From: Cryphonectria parasitica EP155
Taxonomy: Eukaryota > Ascomycota > Sordariomycetes > Diaporthales > Cryphonectriaceae
Assembly (NCBI RefSeq): GCF_011745365.1
Contig: NW_024468911.1
Location: forward strand, 2,970,759-3,034,758
Length of the DNA stretch: 64,000 nt
Direction: 5' to 3'
Positions 52,646-63,526 of this stretch are shown here, in pieces. The notes under the pieces were generated by a model. That model was not told the origin of the DNA. It did not search any database and was given only the letters and a program-made list of their open reading frames with translations. The translations under genes were made by a program, and so were the position numbers. Numbering within the stretch: the stretch's first letter is position 1; every line of letters starts with the position of its first letter.

Positions 52646-54436
52646 ATGTCAGCTACTGATGTGCTCATTGTCGGCGCGGGCCCAGCAGGCCTAACTCTCG
52701 CCTTGGAGCTGTCCATGCAGAACATCCCCTTCCGCCTCGTTGAGAAAGAATTGGAGCGCTCCGACAAGTCACGCGCCCTGGGCGTGCACTCGCGCACTCT
52801 CGAGGTGCTGACTAGGTACGGCGACTCCATTCAGCAGCTGTTGGACTGTGCAGGGCGCATCGCTGGCAACAATCTATGGATCAACAAGAAGCGCTACAGT
52901 GGCTTCGACGCCAGCCTTCTGGGCCTGACCAAGGTACAGTCCGACACGAGGTACCCCGGCGTGTTCACCGCCTCGCAGGTGTATACCGAGGCCTGGTTCG
53001 ACCGTCGTCTGGGGGAGAGAGGTATCGTCATCGAGCGCCCGGTCACGGTGAAGAGTATCGTGCAGGACGGGGAAGGGGCGACTGCTGTTCTGGCCAAGCA
53101 GGATGGGTCGGAAGAGTCTGTGCGCGCTCGATACATCGTAGGTACTTTCCTCTCAGCCCAAACTCTCCAGGAGAAGGGGTTGTTGTTTCCTTCTTCTAAA
53201 CTGACAAACTCTCTTCATTTAGGTCGGATGTGATGGCGCTCACAGCATCGTTCGGCACAGCATGGACGTCGAGTTTGTAGGAGATGCCTACCCGCAAGAG
53301 TTCATCCTGACCGACACCGGGTGCGAGTGGCCTGAAGGCCAAGGCAGAGCCCACATCTTTCTCGGCGACAGCATGATGATATTCTTGCCGATGAAGGGAG
53401 GGAAGGCTCGCCTTGTTGCCTCGCGCCCAGAGCATCTCGCCTCCGACGCGGATCCAACCCTCAAGGACTTCCAAGACTGCATCGCCACCATGCTCCCAGA
53501 AGATATTCCCAAACCGAAGCTTCACGACCCATACTGGCTGGCCCGTTTCCACCTGCATCACCGCTGCGTGTCCAAGTACCGCGACGGCAGGCTGTTCGTC
53601 GCTGGTGACGCTGCTCATATCCACAGGTGCGTCGAAAAAGAGAGAAAGAGAGAAGTCTCCTTGGACATGGAACCTGAGTAGTAATAAAGCACACTAACCT
53701 ATTCTCCTAACGAGTTTACAGTCCGATCGGCGGCCAGGGTTTGAACACTGGCATCCAGGACAGCGTCAACTTAGGGTGGAAGCTCGCAGCCGTCCTCAGA
53801 GGCGACAAGCCAGACGCCTTCCTGGACTCGTACCATGAGGAACGCTGGCCCATCGGACAACACCTCCTCAGGGAGACGGACCAGCTCTTCACCTTCCTGA
53901 CGACCCCCGACCCTCAGATGAAGGACATGCGCAACATGCTCCTGCCGCACGCCCTGCCGTCCCTGGTGGGCACGCGTGAGACTGGCAGTAAGATGTTTAT
54001 CTACTTCTCCCAGCTGAGGGTCAAGTACCGCCACAGCTCCATCGTGCACACCGCTGCTGGCTTCGAGGGGCCGGTGCTGGGCGGGTATCGGGCGCCGGAT
54101 GGCAAGATCAGGACGGCGAAGGACGAGGGAGAGGAGTCGTGGCTCCAGGACCTGTTCAGGGGGACTGGGCACCACCTCTTGCTGTTCTCGACTGGGAACG
54201 ATGGCGGAGAGGAGGCCGTCGCAGAGGCCAAGGCAAGGTTTCTCTCTGCCTCGAAGGAGAAGAACGGGGTAGAGGGAAGCGTCCATATCATCGACAAGAA
54301 CGTGGTTGTGGACGCTACGATTTACGAGCGCTATGGCTTTGCTGACAAGTCTGGCTACGTTTATGTTCGTCCCGATGGTTATGTCGAGAATATTGGGTAT
54401 CTTGATAGCTTTGAGGAGTTGCTGAAGGAGCTGTAG
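52646..54436 (+). CDS. FAD-dependent aromatic monooxygenase (PHBH fold)
   Basis: Three exons (52646-53137, 53223-53626, 53722-54436) give 536 aa. The N-terminal dinucleotide motif is GAGPAG (residues 10-15). The DG motif is in VGCDGAHSIVR (exon 1/2 junction) and the GD motif in [25 protein letters not shown] (Gly292-Asp293, exon 2/3 junction). A thioredoxin-like C-terminal domain follows, with 'GYRAPDGKI' and 'YERYGFADKSGYVYVRPDGY'. This arrangement is that of phenol/pentachlorophenol-type hydroxylases and of tailoring enzymes in secondary metabolism. The substrate is unknown. It converges on an aminotransferase gene 146 bases away; no other pathway genes are adjacent. Confidence 0.9.
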
Positions 54437-54582
54437 GTAGAATTAAGATGAGATGGACTAAGAGTAATAGCAACAATGCAAGGAGATGATCATCGTCGCC
54501 ACTTATTCATTTGTGTTTTGCTTTTGACCTTATCATGGTGTGGCAAGTGTATCTACCAAGATCCCCAAATATTTTATGCATG

Positions 54583-56070
54583 TCAAAAGAAAGCAGCCAA
54601 CGTCTTGTGCCCGCTTGCCTTCCCTTCCTGTGATGCCTCTTCCGGTTTCCCCTCCCATAACGACTGAACGACCCGTCCAAGCCTCGCCACACCCTCCACC
54701 AGATCCTCCTCATCCTCCCACGAGAAGCACAACCTGATGCTCTTCTCAAACCTCGCCGTCTCCTCGTCCCTCTTCACCTCAAACATACTTCCCGGCGGCA
54801 CAATCAGATTCTCGTCCCGCATCGCCCGCTCCGTAATGTCCTTGGCCGCCGGACCCCGAGGAAACGTAATCCAGACAAAATACCCTCCATACGTGGCGGG
54901 CTGCCCCGCCCCCTCCCCCTGCCCGCCCAGGTTCCCATCCAAAACCTCAATACCAAACCTGTCCAGCTGCTCATGCACAGCCCGCATCAACAACCCATGC
55001 CGCCTCTGCAGCCCGGGCCTGCACACCGCGTCAATATGCCGCGCCAGGTCGCCGCGCCGCATCACCTCGCAGACCAGCGTGGCCGACAGCTGCGACGGCG
55101 CCCCGCCCGACCCGGTCGAGCCCGTCTGCGCCGTTCCCAGGGCAAAATCCCGTGTCCCCTCTACCCAGCCGGTGCGCACGCCTGGGGCCACGATCTTGGA
55201 GAAGGAGCCGTTGCTGATGGCATGGCCAAACCAGCGGCCGTCTGGGCGGGCGGCGTCGTGCTTGCTGGGGCCGAGGGCGCGGTCGATGTCGGCTAGGCGG
55301 GGGAGGGGTTTGGTCCTGGGGAGAGGAGGGACAGTTGTGGAGATGGAGGAGGAGGAGGACAATGGGTCCGAGACGCTGCTGGAGACGGGCCACTGGAGAA
55401 AATCATAGACGTCATCGCAGATGACGAGGCAGTCGTACTCGCGGGCGAGGCGGACCAGCCCCTCCCTCCGCCGCAGGGTCATGGTCTTGCCGCTCGGGTT
55501 GGCAGAGGAAGGCACGACGTAGATGACATGCCGGTAGATCTTCCTCAAGTTCGGGTCCTTGTACACGGGCCGCTCATCCGGGTCCAGCTCCTCCTGAAAC
55601 GACCTGAGCCCCTTCTCCAGAAAGTCCAGGTCCACGCCCTCGCTGTCCTCAGGCACGGCGCGCAGCCGCCCCCTGAACCCTGAGTCCTCAAAGATCGGAC
55701 ACGCAAGGTAATAGCAGGGCGCCACGGCCCACACGGCCTTGGTGTACACGGGCTCCGTGAACGACTGCAGCAGACACGCCATGCTCTGACTCGCCCCGCC
55801 CGTGATGCAGAGCCTCTCTGCGTCGGGCTCCGTGTCGTAGTAGCTGCTCAGAAAGCGGGCCAGCTCTTCCCTGAGGGGCTGATAGCCTGGCTCGGGGCCG
55901 TACTGGAGACCTGGCACGAAGATGTCGGGATCGGAGAGGACCTTGGCAGACGCGGTCTTGAGGAGGTCTGCTGGTAATACGTGCGTGGATGGCCAGCCGC
56001 GGAGGAGGTTGATAAGCTTCTTCTCTGTCTCCTCCTCCCTCTGACCCGGTACAGGCTCCATAGGCGTCAT
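54583..56070 (-). CDS. PLP-dependent aminotransferase class I/II
   Basis: Single exon, 495 aa, from ATG 56070. Fold-type I aminotransferase of the aromatic/2-aminoadipate (Aro8-like) group: 'GLQYGPEPGYQPLREELARFL', 'ITGGASQSMACLLQSF', 'YVVPSSANPSGKTMTLRRREGLV', 'CLVICDDVYDFLQW'. The Schiff-base lysine is Lys292 in SNGSFSKIVAPGVRTGW, whose trailing Arg binds phosphate. The substrate carboxylate Arg is in 'FEKSIRLCFSW'. A Ser-rich low-complexity insert precedes the active lysine. Start alternatives upstream would need unsupported splicing. The substrate is not determinable from sequence alone. Confidence 0.9.
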   Translation of the reverse strand: MTPMEPVPGQREEETEKKLINLLRGWPSTHVLPADLLKTASAKVLSDPDIFVPGLQYGPEPGYQPLREELARFLSSYYDTEPDAERLCITGGASQSMACLLQSFTEPVYTKAVWAVAPCYYLACPIFEDSGFRGRLRAVPEDSEGVDLDFLEKGLRSFQEELDPDERPVYKDPNLRKIYRHVIYVVPSSANPSGKTMTLRRREGLVRLAREYDCLVICDDVYDFLQWPVSSSVSDPLSSSSSISTTVPPLPRTKPLPRLADIDRALGPSKHDAARPDGRWFGHAISNGSFSKIVAPGVRTGWVEGTRDFALGTAQTGSTGSGGAPSQLSATLVCEVMRRGDLARHIDAVCRPGLQRRHGLLMRAVHEQLDRFGIEVLDGNLGGQGEGAGQPATYGGYFVWITFPRGPAAKDITERAMRDENLIVPPGSMFEVKRDEETARFEKSIRLCFSWEDEEDLVEGVARLGRVVQSLWEGKPEEASQEGKASGHKTLAAFF

Positions 56071-56624
56071 GGTTGTTGGGGGTGGAGAATCTTCGAGAAT
56101 AACGAGAGGTGAAGAAAGTCTTCGAGATAGAAGTGTTTATTCTTATGAGGAAGAGACGATGAGGGTAATTTCGAAAAGCCAGCATCGACGAGATGGAGCC
56201 ATTTGTTGTGAAATGTTGTTGATGGGCTAAGTAGGGAGCAAAGTGCAGGAGGTGAGCTCCGGCGGCGACTTTGATGGAGCGGCAAAAAGTCACGGGTGCC
56301 GGAAGTGGGGGTTGGCCGATATCGACCGGTATGTACTACGGGCGCCGTGCTTAGGAAATCGGAGCCTCGGGTCGACGACCCCTTCGCCAACCTGCTCGGT
56401 TATTGAACCTGGTTCAAAAGACAGAATTATTCACCTGGATACGATCAACGGCCCGACATTCAAATGACTCCTCATACAAGTTTCATTGCTCATAAAAAAA
56501 AAAGAAAAGAAAAAGGGGTATCTCTGCTAATATGTACACTTGACAAGTCCCACATTCAATCTGACCATGGGCTCGGTACTGCCTCCCTTGATCTTGTCTG
56601 GCCCGTTCTGGTCTCGTCTTATCT
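56071..56624. other. Intergenic aminotransferase / ESA1
   Basis: Promoter of the minus-strand aminotransferase and 3' end of ESA1. No gene seen. Confidence 0.5.
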
Positions 56625-58118
56625 CTACCATCCCCATGTCCTGTTAGAAGCAGTAAACACGGGCGGCTTCCACTGGATACGGTCTGGGTCGATACTCCGC
56701 ATAATCTTCTTCTTCCTCTTCTCGTGCGCCTCTATCTGGCTGTTGGGGATGATGATCTTGTGCTCGGACCTATGGTAGATCTGCATCTTGTACGCCTGGA
56801 GGGTATGCTCCACGTCCTGGTTCGTCATGGCCAGCGACGTGGCGATCTGGTCGAGGCTACACCTCTCATCTTTCTCGTGGTACTCCAGCAGCATGTCCAC
56901 GATGTTCTCGATCCAGTACTGACGATAGCTGAGGAGACCCAGATCAGACAGCGGCTTCTCGGGCGACCCCAGCTTGCCCTCGATCTTGGACAGCTCGTAC
57001 GAGAACTGGATCAGCAGCCGTCCGTATCCCTTTCGCTGGTACTGCGGCAGCGTCAGGATACAGGCGACGTTGTAGTTGTCCGCGCTCTCTTTCTCCTTCG
57101 AGAAGTAGCCCAGAAGATGGCATCCCTTGTCGTCGCGACAGGTCATGACATAGAATAGGAAGGGGTCTACATCATAGTAGAGGGTCTTGTGATCGAGAAA
57201 CATCTTTGAGAGCAGACAGAGATTGCGGCACCAGGTCCGCTGCCTCCGCCCGTCGATCTCATAGAAGGAGATATGGTCGTCTCGGTAGATTTCGTTGCCA
57301 GGAGGGTGCTGCAGCGTGCACTTGTGCCGGTGCCGCGTGAAGCTCTTCAGGTTGCCGTAGTAGCTCAGGCAGAACTCGCAGATGTAGACGACATCCTCCT
57401 GGCCGAACTCTTCCGGGTAGGGCGAGAAATACCATGGGAAGAGGTCGTATCTGCCAAACTGCACCGTCGAGATGTTCCTGATCCGGGCGATCTCGGCAGG
57501 GTTCTGCGTCATAGAGCCTGACGTGCGCAGCTTCTCGATCTCCTGCTCCCTACTGAAACTACCCGCCTTGGGCGTCTCGTCGCCATCCACATCCATCTCG
57601 TCGCCAGCCATGGGTGTGGGCGCACCACCCTCTGGACCAGGTGTGGCGATTTCCTCCGCGGCAGGCGTGCCCTTCTGTGTCTGTGACTCGACAAACTCTG
57701 TCCAGGGGTGCGGCGTCTGCGCCTCGGACGTGATCGACTGCTCTCGCTTGTTCGCGGGCCGCTTCTGTTGCTTTTTACCGGGCACGCTCTTCTTCGCCGG
57801 GGCCGTGGCCCCCTTCTTCGTCTTGCCATCCTTGGGCTTGTCCTTGTCGGGATTTGGCCACTCGACGTCGTGTTCGAAGTCAATTCTCGAGACGGGCACC
57901 CACTCGTCCAACCGCTTGTTGAAGTTGTCAAAGTTGCAGTAGTACTGTCGCCCGCTCTTGGTGTCCTTGATGCCCAGGATTTCAGCTCGGCGGGGCTGAC
58001 CTTCCTTCTCAACCATGGCGATGCACCCAATGATGATCGTGTCGGCCGTCGCCTTGCCCTTTCTGCGAGCCCCATCGCCTCCCACAGACGGCTCTCCGCC
58101 GATAGCGCCTGGGCTCAT
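56625..58118 (-). CDS. esa1: ESA1, MYST histone acetyltransferase (NuA4)
   Basis: Single exon, 497 aa. The N-terminal Tudor-knot/chromo-like domain is at about 22-85 ('[20 protein letters not shown]', '[20 protein letters not shown]'). A Lys-rich linker follows, then the MYST domain: the C2HC finger in [23 protein letters not shown], '[23 protein letters not shown]' with the autoacetylated-Lys region, the acetyl-CoA loop [10 protein letters not shown], and '[12 protein letters not shown]'. The end is '[14 protein letters not shown]'. Esa1 acetylates histone H4 and H2A in NuA4 for transcription and DNA repair, and is essential in yeast. Nuclear. It is divergent from REX4. Confidence 0.95.
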   Translation of the reverse strand: MSPGAIGGEPSVGGDGARRKGKATADTIIIGCIAMVEKEGQPRRAEILGIKDTKSGRQYYCNFDNFNKRLDEWVPVSRIDFEHDVEWPNPDKDKPKDGKTKKGATAPAKKSVPGKKQQKRPANKREQSITSEAQTPHPWTEFVESQTQKGTPAAEEIATPGPEGGAPTPMAGDEMDVDGDETPKAGSFSREQEIEKLRTSGSMTQNPAEIARIRNISTVQFGRYDLFPWYFSPYPEEFGQEDVVYICEFCLSYYGNLKSFTRHRHKCTLQHPPGNEIYRDDHISFYEIDGRRQRTWCRNLCLLSKMFLDHKTLYYDVDPFLFYVMTCRDDKGCHLLGYFSKEKESADNYNVACILTLPQYQRKGYGRLLIQFSYELSKIEGKLGSPEKPLSDLGLLSYRQYWIENIVDMLLEYHEKDERCSLDQIATSLAMTNQDVEHTLQAYKMQIYHRSEHKIIIPNSQIEAHEKRKKKIMRSIDPDRIQWKPPVFTASNRTWGW

Positions 58119-58539
58119 GATGGAATTATCGATGTGGTGTTGGTGGTTGATGGATAGGTTGTGCTCTGCAGAGCGTTGTAGGCCGTTGAGAAGCGTCGGA
58201 AAGAAATTCGGCTAGTCCCGAAGATATTCGCTGCCGCGACCGCGATGCTTTAGAACCACCTGGCTTATCTTATCTTAGCGCGTCGCACTTTACATCCATG
58301 CCTGCCTTAGAACACCGCTTTACAGACCCCTGGTTCTAGCCTAGCATAGAATCTTCTGTCATTCACACTCAGTCTTGGGAGGTCAAGACTTTGCTTCTCT
58401 TCTACACAAATACATCATTTCGATTGGCGCTTCTGCAGCCTGTGCGAGTCTCGTACAAGTAATACGACAATACTTGTCATGGTCTGAGATCTAGCCATCT
58501 GGTTCCTTCCCCGCTTTCAGTTCCAGTAACAGGACTGTC
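58119..58539. promoter_or_regulatory. Divergent promoter ESA1 / REX4
   Basis: 421 bases with no gene. CTTATCTTATCTTAGCGCG at about 58262-58280 holds two GATA-type sites next to a GCGCG word. Confidence 0.4.
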
Positions 58540-59550
58540 ATGGCTCCCGAACTTTCCTCAAATTGGAAAACACTGCAGGCCAAGATTCAGCAGGAATCGA
58601 ACAAGACCAGAGGGCAGAAGCGGAAATCAACAGACGACATTCATCACAACGACGGCCCAGCTCAAGCGATTTCTAGTGCCAGAAAGAGAGCAAAAGTCAG
58701 CCCCAGGCATCCTTCGCGAAAACCAGCTGAGCAGGTTTCCGAGAGCAGGAAGCCCAAGGCGGCTCAGAAGTCATCTATGGGCGCAGTGCAGTCTCAGACC
58801 AGCAAGCCTGGCATATCCGCATCCCTGGCGCTGTGGGCAGAAGACAACGACATCTCCCCAGAAACCCTCTCGGAGGCTTATGGCCTGGGTACCAAGGATA
58901 GCTCGATGCTCACAGCCACAGCGGTGCGGCCCAATGAAGGTCTTGCCAACAATGTCCAGCTCGGCAAGTACATTGCTATCGACTGCGAGATGGTCGGGGT
59001 AGGGGAAGGAGGCTACGGCCACGCGCTGGCCAGGGTGAGCATTGCCGACTTTCATGGGCGCCAGGTCTATGATTCCTATGTCCGCCCCAAGGAGCGAGTG
59101 ACCGATTGGAGGACCAGGATCAGCGGCATTGCACCTAAGCACATGGCCACAGCTAGGGATTTCGAGGAGGTTCAGGCGCAGGTCGCAGAGCTTCTGCACG
59201 GGCGGATCGTTGTTGGTCATGATATTCGCCACGACTTGGACGTTCTCATGTTGGACCACCCGAGAAAGGATATTCGTGATACCGCCAAGTTCTCGGATTT
59301 CAAAAAGTACGGTCACGGTCCGAAGCCTGCCTTGAGAGTTCTCGCCAGGGAGATTTTGGGTGTCGAGATCCAGACAGGCCAGCACTCAAGTCTCGAAGAT
59401 GCCAGGGTTGCAATGCTGCTTTTCAGGAAGCACAAGCCCGCTTTCGACGTTGAACACGCCAATCGGTATCCCGAGCCCGCCCCGATAACGTCTCAACACA
59501 AGGCGGCCAAGCCAAGGCAGAAAAGGACGAAGAAGAAGCGGCGGAACTAA
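58540..59550 (+). CDS. rex4: REX4-like 3'-5' RNA exonuclease
   Basis: Single exon, 336 aa. DEDDh exonuclease of the Rex4 subfamily: Asp148 and Glu150 in YIAIDCEMVG, Asp232 in GHDIRHDLDVL, His282 and Asp287 in HSSLEDARVAM. 'YVRPKERVTDWRTRISGI' is typical of REX4/ISG20-like proteins. The N-terminal ~90 residues and the C-terminus (KPRQKRTKKKRRN) are basic, fitting a nucleolar protein. Yeast Rex4 takes part in pre-rRNA processing. Its 3' end converges on the CFA-synthase-like gene, 170 bases away. Confidence 0.93.
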   Translation: MAPELSSNWKTLQAKIQQESNKTRGQKRKSTDDIHHNDGPAQAISSARKRAKVSPRHPSRKPAEQVSESRKPKAAQKSSMGAVQSQTSKPGISASLALWAEDNDISPETLSEAYGLGTKDSSMLTATAVRPNEGLANNVQLGKYIAIDCEMVGVGEGGYGHALARVSIADFHGRQVYDSYVRPKERVTDWRTRISGIAPKHMATARDFEEVQAQVAELLHGRIVVGHDIRHDLDVLMLDHPRKDIRDTAKFSDFKKYGHGPKPALRVLAREILGVEIQTGQHSSLEDARVAMLLFRKHKPAFDVEHANRYPEPAPITSQHKAAKPRQKRTKKKRRN

Positions 59551-59720
59551 AGAAGAAGAAAGAAAAAAAATCTCGATCTAATGGGTCTAGCTTCGTCTAA
59601 TTTGTAGTCTTCTCTATCGCCCAAGCGAAATGGTTGTGCTCGGACAGGACGAGATGGTCATGATCAAGTACTGTATGGGCTCCACTGCTCGACCCAATAT
59701 GCGCATCGCTCAGGCTCTCA

Positions 59721-61314
59721 TCATGTTGGAATGCCCTCCATCAGCTCCAGTGCGCCTTCTCGACCAACCGTAATGATCACGTCCCCCAAAGTCTTACTAA
59801 GGAAGCCAGCTTCACAGTATGTGAAGTAGTACTTTCAGCGAGAATTAGCGGAGGACAGGTACATTTCATCGCGTGCCTAAGATGCTTGCTTACCTCCCAC
59901 TTCCTCCTGAAGACTGAAACCTCTACGTCCGTCATATAACCGCGCTTCTCGAGGAGCGCCGGTTTGATCTTGGCCTCGAAATTATTCATGAAGCTTTCCC
60001 GCCAGAGTCTCAAAGTCTTGGCGTAGTGACCACCGATGTTCTCCACTTGCTCAACAATCAGGGTTCCCTTTGACTCGGTGCTGATATGATTTATTAACTG
60101 CGAGATGGATGGCAGATGGCCGCCCGGGAAGATGTAATGATTGATGAAACTATGCAAGTGTCAGCAACGCACGGTCACTCCATGGGAGCACAGCTTACTC
60201 TTCACTCTTGGAATACGCCTCATAGCGCCCTTCAGGCATTGTGATGCACTGGAAGACCGCGATACCACCATCCTTCTTCAGCAACCGGTCGATACACGCA
60301 AAGTAAGTGCCCAGGAACTCCCTTCCGACCGCCTCCAACATCTCGATAGAGACGATCTTGTCGTACGGCCGTTGAGGCACAGGCAAGGCTCGGTAGTCCA
60401 TCAGAAGTACGTCAATTCGGTTGCTCAGTCCGGCATCGGCGATCCTTTTCTCTGCAAGCACTTTCTGTTCCTTCGACAGGGTCAGACTGGTGACTCGGCA
60501 GCCAGTCTTCTGAACGGCCAATATCGCAAAAGAGCCCCACCCAGTCCCGATCTCCAGGATGTGGTCGGTTGACTTGATGTGCGCGCCATCTACAAACCTC
60601 TGCAGCTTTCTCATCTGTGCCTCCTCCAGCGTCTCCTCCGGCGCATCTGGATGACTGCGCTTCCAGACAGGACAGGAATATGTCATGTCGGGAGAGAGAA
60701 ATGCCGCGAACATCTCGTTACTGATATCGTAGTGGGCCTGGATGTTGAGCAGGGCGTTGGACATTGTGTTGGTCCTCCGCGCCAACGTCGAAGCTAAGCT
60801 GGAGAAGGCGGACAGGACCGTGGTTCCGTTGCCGAGTTGTTCTCGATTTGCGATGAAGAGCTACAGGCCACAAGATGTCAGCAAAGGTAGGCTACCATCC
60901 TGAAGCACAAGATGGCACTCATACCTGGAAGAAAGCTGTCAGGTCGTTACACTCCACCTCACCCAGCATGTACGACTCGGCGAAGCCCATGTCTGCGAAC
61001 AGGACAAGGCGCATCCAGAAGGCGCTCTCCTTCACAACCAATTCAACCTGAAGAGCACCGGCCAGCTTGTCGCTGCCGCTGACCGGTTTGCCAGGCACCT
61101 TGAAGCCGCTGGGTTTCCCGCCGTAGACCTGGCTGGTCCCGTCGGCCTCGTCCAGCACAATCAGGGTGCCAACCTCAACGTTACTGAAGAGTGAGTGGAC
61201 AGCCCACTTGGCAGCCTTCAGACTCGGGCCCCAGGTGACGCCTCCAACGGCGCCGCGAGCTGAGTCGAGCCATTGGCCGGCTGGTCGCGTGACAAAGCCT
61301 GGTAGAAGCGACAT
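59721..61314 (-). CDS. Cyclopropane-fatty-acyl-phospholipid synthase-like methyltransferase
   Basis: Four exons on minus (61314-60925, 60860-60199, 60149-59894, 59831-59721) encode 472 aa in frame. A ~130-residue N-terminal domain is followed by 'AHYDISNEMFAAFLSPDMTYSC' (171-193), the SAM-binding ILEIGTGWGSFAI (from 231), 'SIEMLEAVGREFLGTYF' and 'HYIFPGGHLPSI'. The last exon is 'YYFTYCEAGFLSKTLGDVIIT'. These are the hallmarks of CFA synthases, which add a methylene from S-adenosylmethionine across the double bond of membrane acyl chains. No membrane segments are visible, which argues against a sphingolipid C9-methyltransferase. In fungi the product has rarely been tested. The start at 61314 is the first in-frame ATG. 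Confidence 0.9.
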
Positions 61315-63526
61315 GGCTGGCCAGGTCGATGCGTACCTCAAGTGTTCCAGACTACTTGCGCCTGAATAGCGACAATGAGAACCTCAAAGTTCAAAAAGAA
61401 AATTTAAATTAAAGGTCAAGTCGTTGCTCGAGAACACATGATCATGTACTGTTGAAGTACACAAAAATGCCACCGGGCTGAGGTGCACGATCATCTAGTG
61501 TGGTGGGTGTGTGGGAAGTCGCAAACATGATAGCGACCTAGCCACCACTTTCTTCCAGTCACCAATGTGATCCTCGGTCGAACAAGGAAGGGGCACCCTC
61601 GGGGGCTTCGCTCGTCATCGACTTCTCATGACTTTTGCGAAAGGGACAACCCCTCCCCTCTACCCCTCCAGGGCGTGCCGCATTGCATGGATCCAGGGTA
61701 CTTCAGAAACCACGGGGCGATGCTACTTTCGGAAAAGGACCAGCACCCTGAGGCGGCTCGTGCGGTCTTTTGGTGTTGGTGAGACCTCCCGACTGTAAGG
61801 CTCGGGTTCGGGTAGTTCAGGTCCGTAACGGGCCTGGGAGGCCGGACGATCGGCGGCGGGAATGAAAGGGGGAGGGAGCCCATCCTTGAGCAGAGAGAGC
61901 TTGGCGTTTGTCCTGAACTTCAGGAGCTAGTTGTGATTGCTACTAAACCGTGCAGTTACCCATACCAAACGAGCCAGAGATCTGCCAGCACGCACTCAAT
62001 CGATAAGAGAGGCAGAGAGGCGCACGAGGATAAAGTGTCGCAAGGGGGAGGGAGTGTGGCACCTTTCGGAATGCCTCACCAACTTCCTTTCTCATGCATA
62101 GTTGGACCCAATGGAAAGAATTGCGCCAGATTCTGGTACGAGAGCTTACTGCTTGACGGCAATTCTGCATTCGTGCCTCCTCCACACAGCTTCGGATGGT
62201 GGGGTCCAAAGGAGGTTACCAGAGGAACGAACCGGCGTTGGCCCACTGCATGCATGGGACTGTCTCATCGAGGCTCAAGCGCTCGCATCGGGTTCTCTCG
62301 GTCCGCGTATGCAGAGACATGGAACTTTGGATCGAACCCAAACTCAACTCCACCCTGACCAACCTCAGGCATTGGACGGTAGCTTCCTATGTGAGCCTGC
62401 TGGGTGGAGGCATGGCTGGACGCCGGTTGCGATCTCACCGAAGGCTGTTCCTGGGGTCGTATTACTTTACTGTGGCGCTTTGAACTATTTGCTGTTGCGT
62501 TGCTGCAACCGGATACTGTCACTGTGTCACTGCAATGTTGGAGAAGCTCGTTTCCTCCCATAAAAGTACTGTCATAAAGGTACACACCTTGTAAACCTCA
62601 GCTTAACCCTACCATCAATATCATTTCCTATCCAGGAGAAGTCATCTACAATATCACATGGGAAAAATCGACGACAGTCTATCGATTCCTTCTTTCAGTC
62701 AGATAAACGGCATTTTGAAATTTCCACTTGTGACGTCAATGACTCAACGACGCCTTGTAAATCGCGACGTCCTCGGACATCTAATCTACCCGTCCGCACC
62801 TGGCCCTCCAATTTTTTCTTTTTGGTCGTAGCACGTTGCAATGCATGTGCAATTTTGGCTAACTAGAGAAGAGATTCTATGCGAGTGCGAAGTTTTTTAT
62901 TTGGAAATGTGGGTTGAGTGGCTGTTCTTTTGTGTGAGGTATGTGTCAAGAACATCTGTAGTGTGCGCGCAGATGCCAGTCAAATAGAGAGGCTGCCAAA
63001 TACAACGTATCCTAACCTAGGATGGGTCCATTTTATAGAAAGAGGAGAAACAGCTCATGGTTGATCAGCATCTTCCCATATTAAGCTCATTTCACTATCA
63101 CCCTTGATCATCCCGCAGTGTGCAACATCTGCGTGGCCTTAGATATGGATCATTCGTTCTCCCGTGTGATAGCGTAAAGGCTGGCCACAGGACATCGACA
63201 CGTTCTCCCGTCTCTCAATAGCCCGCACTCTGCGCTTCAGCTACCCATGAACGACCGCCAATTGTGTATCTTGTTGATATATGTGGTTGGATTGCTCTTT
63301 GGCTGGCTTGACATTGTACTCAAGTAGTTAGCATGGCACCCCGGGTACTCAGTGTGTAACCCTGCTTTGGGTTTGACCAGAGATAAGGGTTCTTATCGAT
63401 AACAGTCCCATCTACGCGTCTTGATGGGCTAGTGTCCTCACACGCGTCAAAACACTACCACGGCCCTGGGATGGATCACTCGTAATCGTGACACCCTGTT
63501 GATACATTTACACACCAATAAAGGAC
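61315..63526. other. Intergenic, 2.2 kb
   Basis: Divergent promoters of the CFA-synthase-like gene and RNH203. Several overlapping open frames at 61567-62585 on both strands lack protein character, and I see no gene. The CRE/AP-1 pair at 62731 is listed separately. Confidence 0.45.
62731..62746. promoter_or_regulatory. Adjacent CRE (TGACGTCA) and AP-1/GCN4 box (TGACTCA)
   Basis: TGACGTCA (62731-62738) is followed after one base by TGACTCA (62740-62746). The first is the ATF/CREB site, the second the Gcn4/CPC1 or AP-1 site. They lie about 0.8 kb upstream of RNH203 and 1.4 kb from the CFA-synthase-like start, so the target gene is unclear. Confidence 0.4.

Noticed and set aside
55688..56293. 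N-terminal extension of the aminotransferase
   Set aside because: It runs in a different frame over the start region; the 56070 start already gives a full-length aminotransferase.
61567..62585. Several overlapping open frames on both strands
   Set aside because: GC-rich DNA opens frames on both strands at once; none has coherent domains or family segments.
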